Assembly: GCA_023390815.1 (NCBI GenBank)
Contig: JAEWCC010000035.1
Location: forward strand, 1-64,000
Source of the DNA: Bacillota bacterium
GTDB lineage: Bacteria > Bacillota > Clostridia > Christensenellales > SZUA-584
Length of the DNA stretch: 64,000 nt
Direction: 5' to 3'
This document shows positions 62,990 to 64,000 of this stretch, one piece after another. A model generated the notes under the pieces. The model was not told the origin of the DNA. It did no database searches and saw only the letters and a list, made by a program, of their open reading frames with translations. The position numbers and the translations under genes are program-made. Position 1 is the first letter of the stretch; every line of letters starts with the position of its first letter.

Positions 62990-64000
62990 CCGCACGTCGT
63001 GCCGCCTACGACGCGCTGACGGCGATATTGCAGGATGGCGCATATACGTCACTCGCGCTTAAAAAACATGTTCCGTCGTCGCTTTCGGCAGAGGACAGAC
63101 GTTTCGCAACGCGGCTTGTGCGCACCACGCTGGAAAATCTGCTTCGCATCGATTACGCGCTGTCCGGGTTTATCAAAGGGCGGGTTCACGGCAGCGTGCG
63201 CAACATCCTGCGGCTGGGCGCGTGCCAGTTGATGTTCATGGACACCGCGGATTACGCGGCGGTGGGGGAAAGCGTTGCGCTGGCAAAGAAGGTTAAACCG
63301 CAGCTGGCGGGTTTTGTAAACGCCGTGCTGCGTGCACTGGTCAAGGGCAAAGACGCAATTGTATACCCTCAGGACAAAGACGCGAAGGCGCTCAGCATAG
63401 AGGCGAGTTATCCGGAATGGATTTGCGAAAAGTTCATCCGGGACTTCGGATATGAATTTGCGCATGCGCTTCTCTCATATCGCGGCGAAGAAGGCACACC
63501 CATCCGGCTTAATACTCTCAAAGCCGACGCGGCAAGCCTAGAGGCGGAGTTGGACAGGCTTGGGCTGGAATATACGAAGGGGAATGTACCGGACGCTTAC
63601 ATTGCTAAAGGCCTCACAGATATCGAAAACCTTGATATCTACCGCAACGGCTGGATCGCGGTCCAGTCGGAAAGTGCGATGCGGGCAGTGCTTGCGGCGG
63701 AGCCACAAGCAGGTGAAAAGCTGCTGGACGCGTGTGCTGCGCCGGGCGGCAAGAGCGCTTTTGCCGCAGCTTTGACCGGCAACAGGCTGGAGATTACCGC
63801 GTGGGACATTCATCCGCACCGCGTAGATATGACGAATAAGAACTACACGCGATTGGGCGTCGCAAACGCCCAAGCGGTGCTTAACGATGCGAGTATCTTT
63901 GCGCCCGAATACGCGGCGGCTTTTGATTGTGTGATCGTGGACGCGCCCTGCTCCGCAATGGGCCTGATGGCTTCCAGCCCGGATATCCGCTACAACCGTA
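62986..64000 (+). CDS. rsmB: 16S rRNA (cytosine(967)-C5)-methyltransferase, 3' end outside window
   Basis: Open from ATG 62986 (overlapping the fmt stop, ATGA) to the window edge with no stop: 338 residues visible. N-terminal NusB-like RNA-binding domain (about 1-130), then SAM site DACAAPGGKSAFAA and catalytic Cys in VDAPCSAMG. The family is about 440 residues, so roughly 100 are missing. Classical end of the def-fmt-rsmB run. Confidence 0.95.
   Translation, partial: MTARRAAYDALTAILQDGAYTSLALKKHVPSSLSAEDRRFATRLVRTTLENLLRIDYALSGFIKGRVHGSVRNILRLGACQLMFMDTADYAAVGESVALAKKVKPQLAGFVNAVLRALVKGKDAIVYPQDKDAKALSIEASYPEWICEKFIRDFGYEFAHALLSYRGEEGTPIRLNTLKADAASLEAELDRLGLEYTKGNVPDAYIAKGLTDIENLDIYRNGWIAVQSESAMRAVLAAEPQAGEKLLDACAAPGGKSAFAAALTGNRLEITAWDIHPHRVDMTNKNYTRLGVANAQAVLNDASIFAPEYAAAFDCVIVDAPCSAMGLMASSPDIRYNR

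Overview
The window is a stretch of bacterial chromosome, fairly high in G+C, packed with housekeeping genes. It looks like an anaerobic, spore-forming or spore-ancestral member of the Clostridia. The evidence for this is: Firmicute-type gene orders (hrcA-grpE-dnaK-dnaJ-prmA-rsmE-mtaB; smc-ftsY-ylxM-ffh-rpsP-khpA-rimM-trmD; yicC-remA-gmk-rpoZ-coaBC-priA-def-fmt-rsmB); spoVS and ylbJ homologues; a T-box leader; a CIRCE operator; Gram-positive SOS boxes; gatCAB; an indolepyruvate:ferredoxin oxidoreductase; and a phosphofructokinase with a PPi-type signature. I cannot name the genus. Almost all genes lie on the + strand; only ylbJ, tmcAL, an NlpC/P60 lipoprotein and a Y-family polymerase are on the - strand. 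No rRNA, tRNA, IS element, prophage or CRISPR array was seen.

Layout. 1-1.3 kb: a phosphofructokinase cut by the window edge, with an in-frame stop. 1.4-6.8 kb: an arylacetate/aryl-pyruvate cluster (two paaK paralogues around iorAB, then a double-ACT protein). 6.9-10.0 kb: alr, 5-formyl-THF cyclo-ligase, rsmD, coaD and a coiled-coil protein, running into the convergent tmcAL-ylbJ pair (10.0-12.4 kb). 12.5-14.7 kb: pta-ackA for acetate and ATP formation. 14.7-18.6 kb: T-box-controlled hisS-aspS, then rseC and trxA. 19.0-27.3 kb: spoVS, smc, ftsY, ylxM, ffh, rpsP, khpA, rimM, trmD. 27.4-30.0 kb: deoB and punA for nucleoside salvage and a cysteine hydrolase. 30.1-35 kb: envelope genes (NlpC/P60 lipoprotein, D-Ala-D-Ala carboxypeptidase), surE, an RpiR-type regulator and a BaiN-like flavoprotein. 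35.1-38.1 kb: lepA-hemW. 38.1-46.2 kb: the CIRCE/HrcA heat-shock operon running on into RNA and protein modification genes. 46.3-47.6 kb: an SOS-controlled Y-family polymerase. 47.7-56.1 kb: galU, ahcY, mtaD, a large lipoprotein and gatCAB. 56.2-64 kb: the yicC-to-rsmB housekeeping operon, cut by the window end.

How they fit together. Translation dominates: two synthetases, the amidotransferase that completes Gln/Asn-tRNA, initiator-tRNA formylation and deformylation, rRNA and tRNA methylation, and SRP targeting. Methylation byproduct recycling (ahcY, mtaD), acetate fermentation (pta-ackA) and aromatic keto-acid metabolism (ior/paaK) give the metabolic flavour. I did not find an obviously new multi-gene system. 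The most interesting signals are regulatory or single-residue: a promoter nested in a terminator before ylxM-ffh, an apparently leaderless lipoprotein gene, a hisS T-box whose acceptor bulge fits tRNA-Asp, twin SOS boxes on the polymerase promoter, a carboxypeptidase with STG in place of KTG, a diverged second PaaK, and a probable ATT start codon in yicC.
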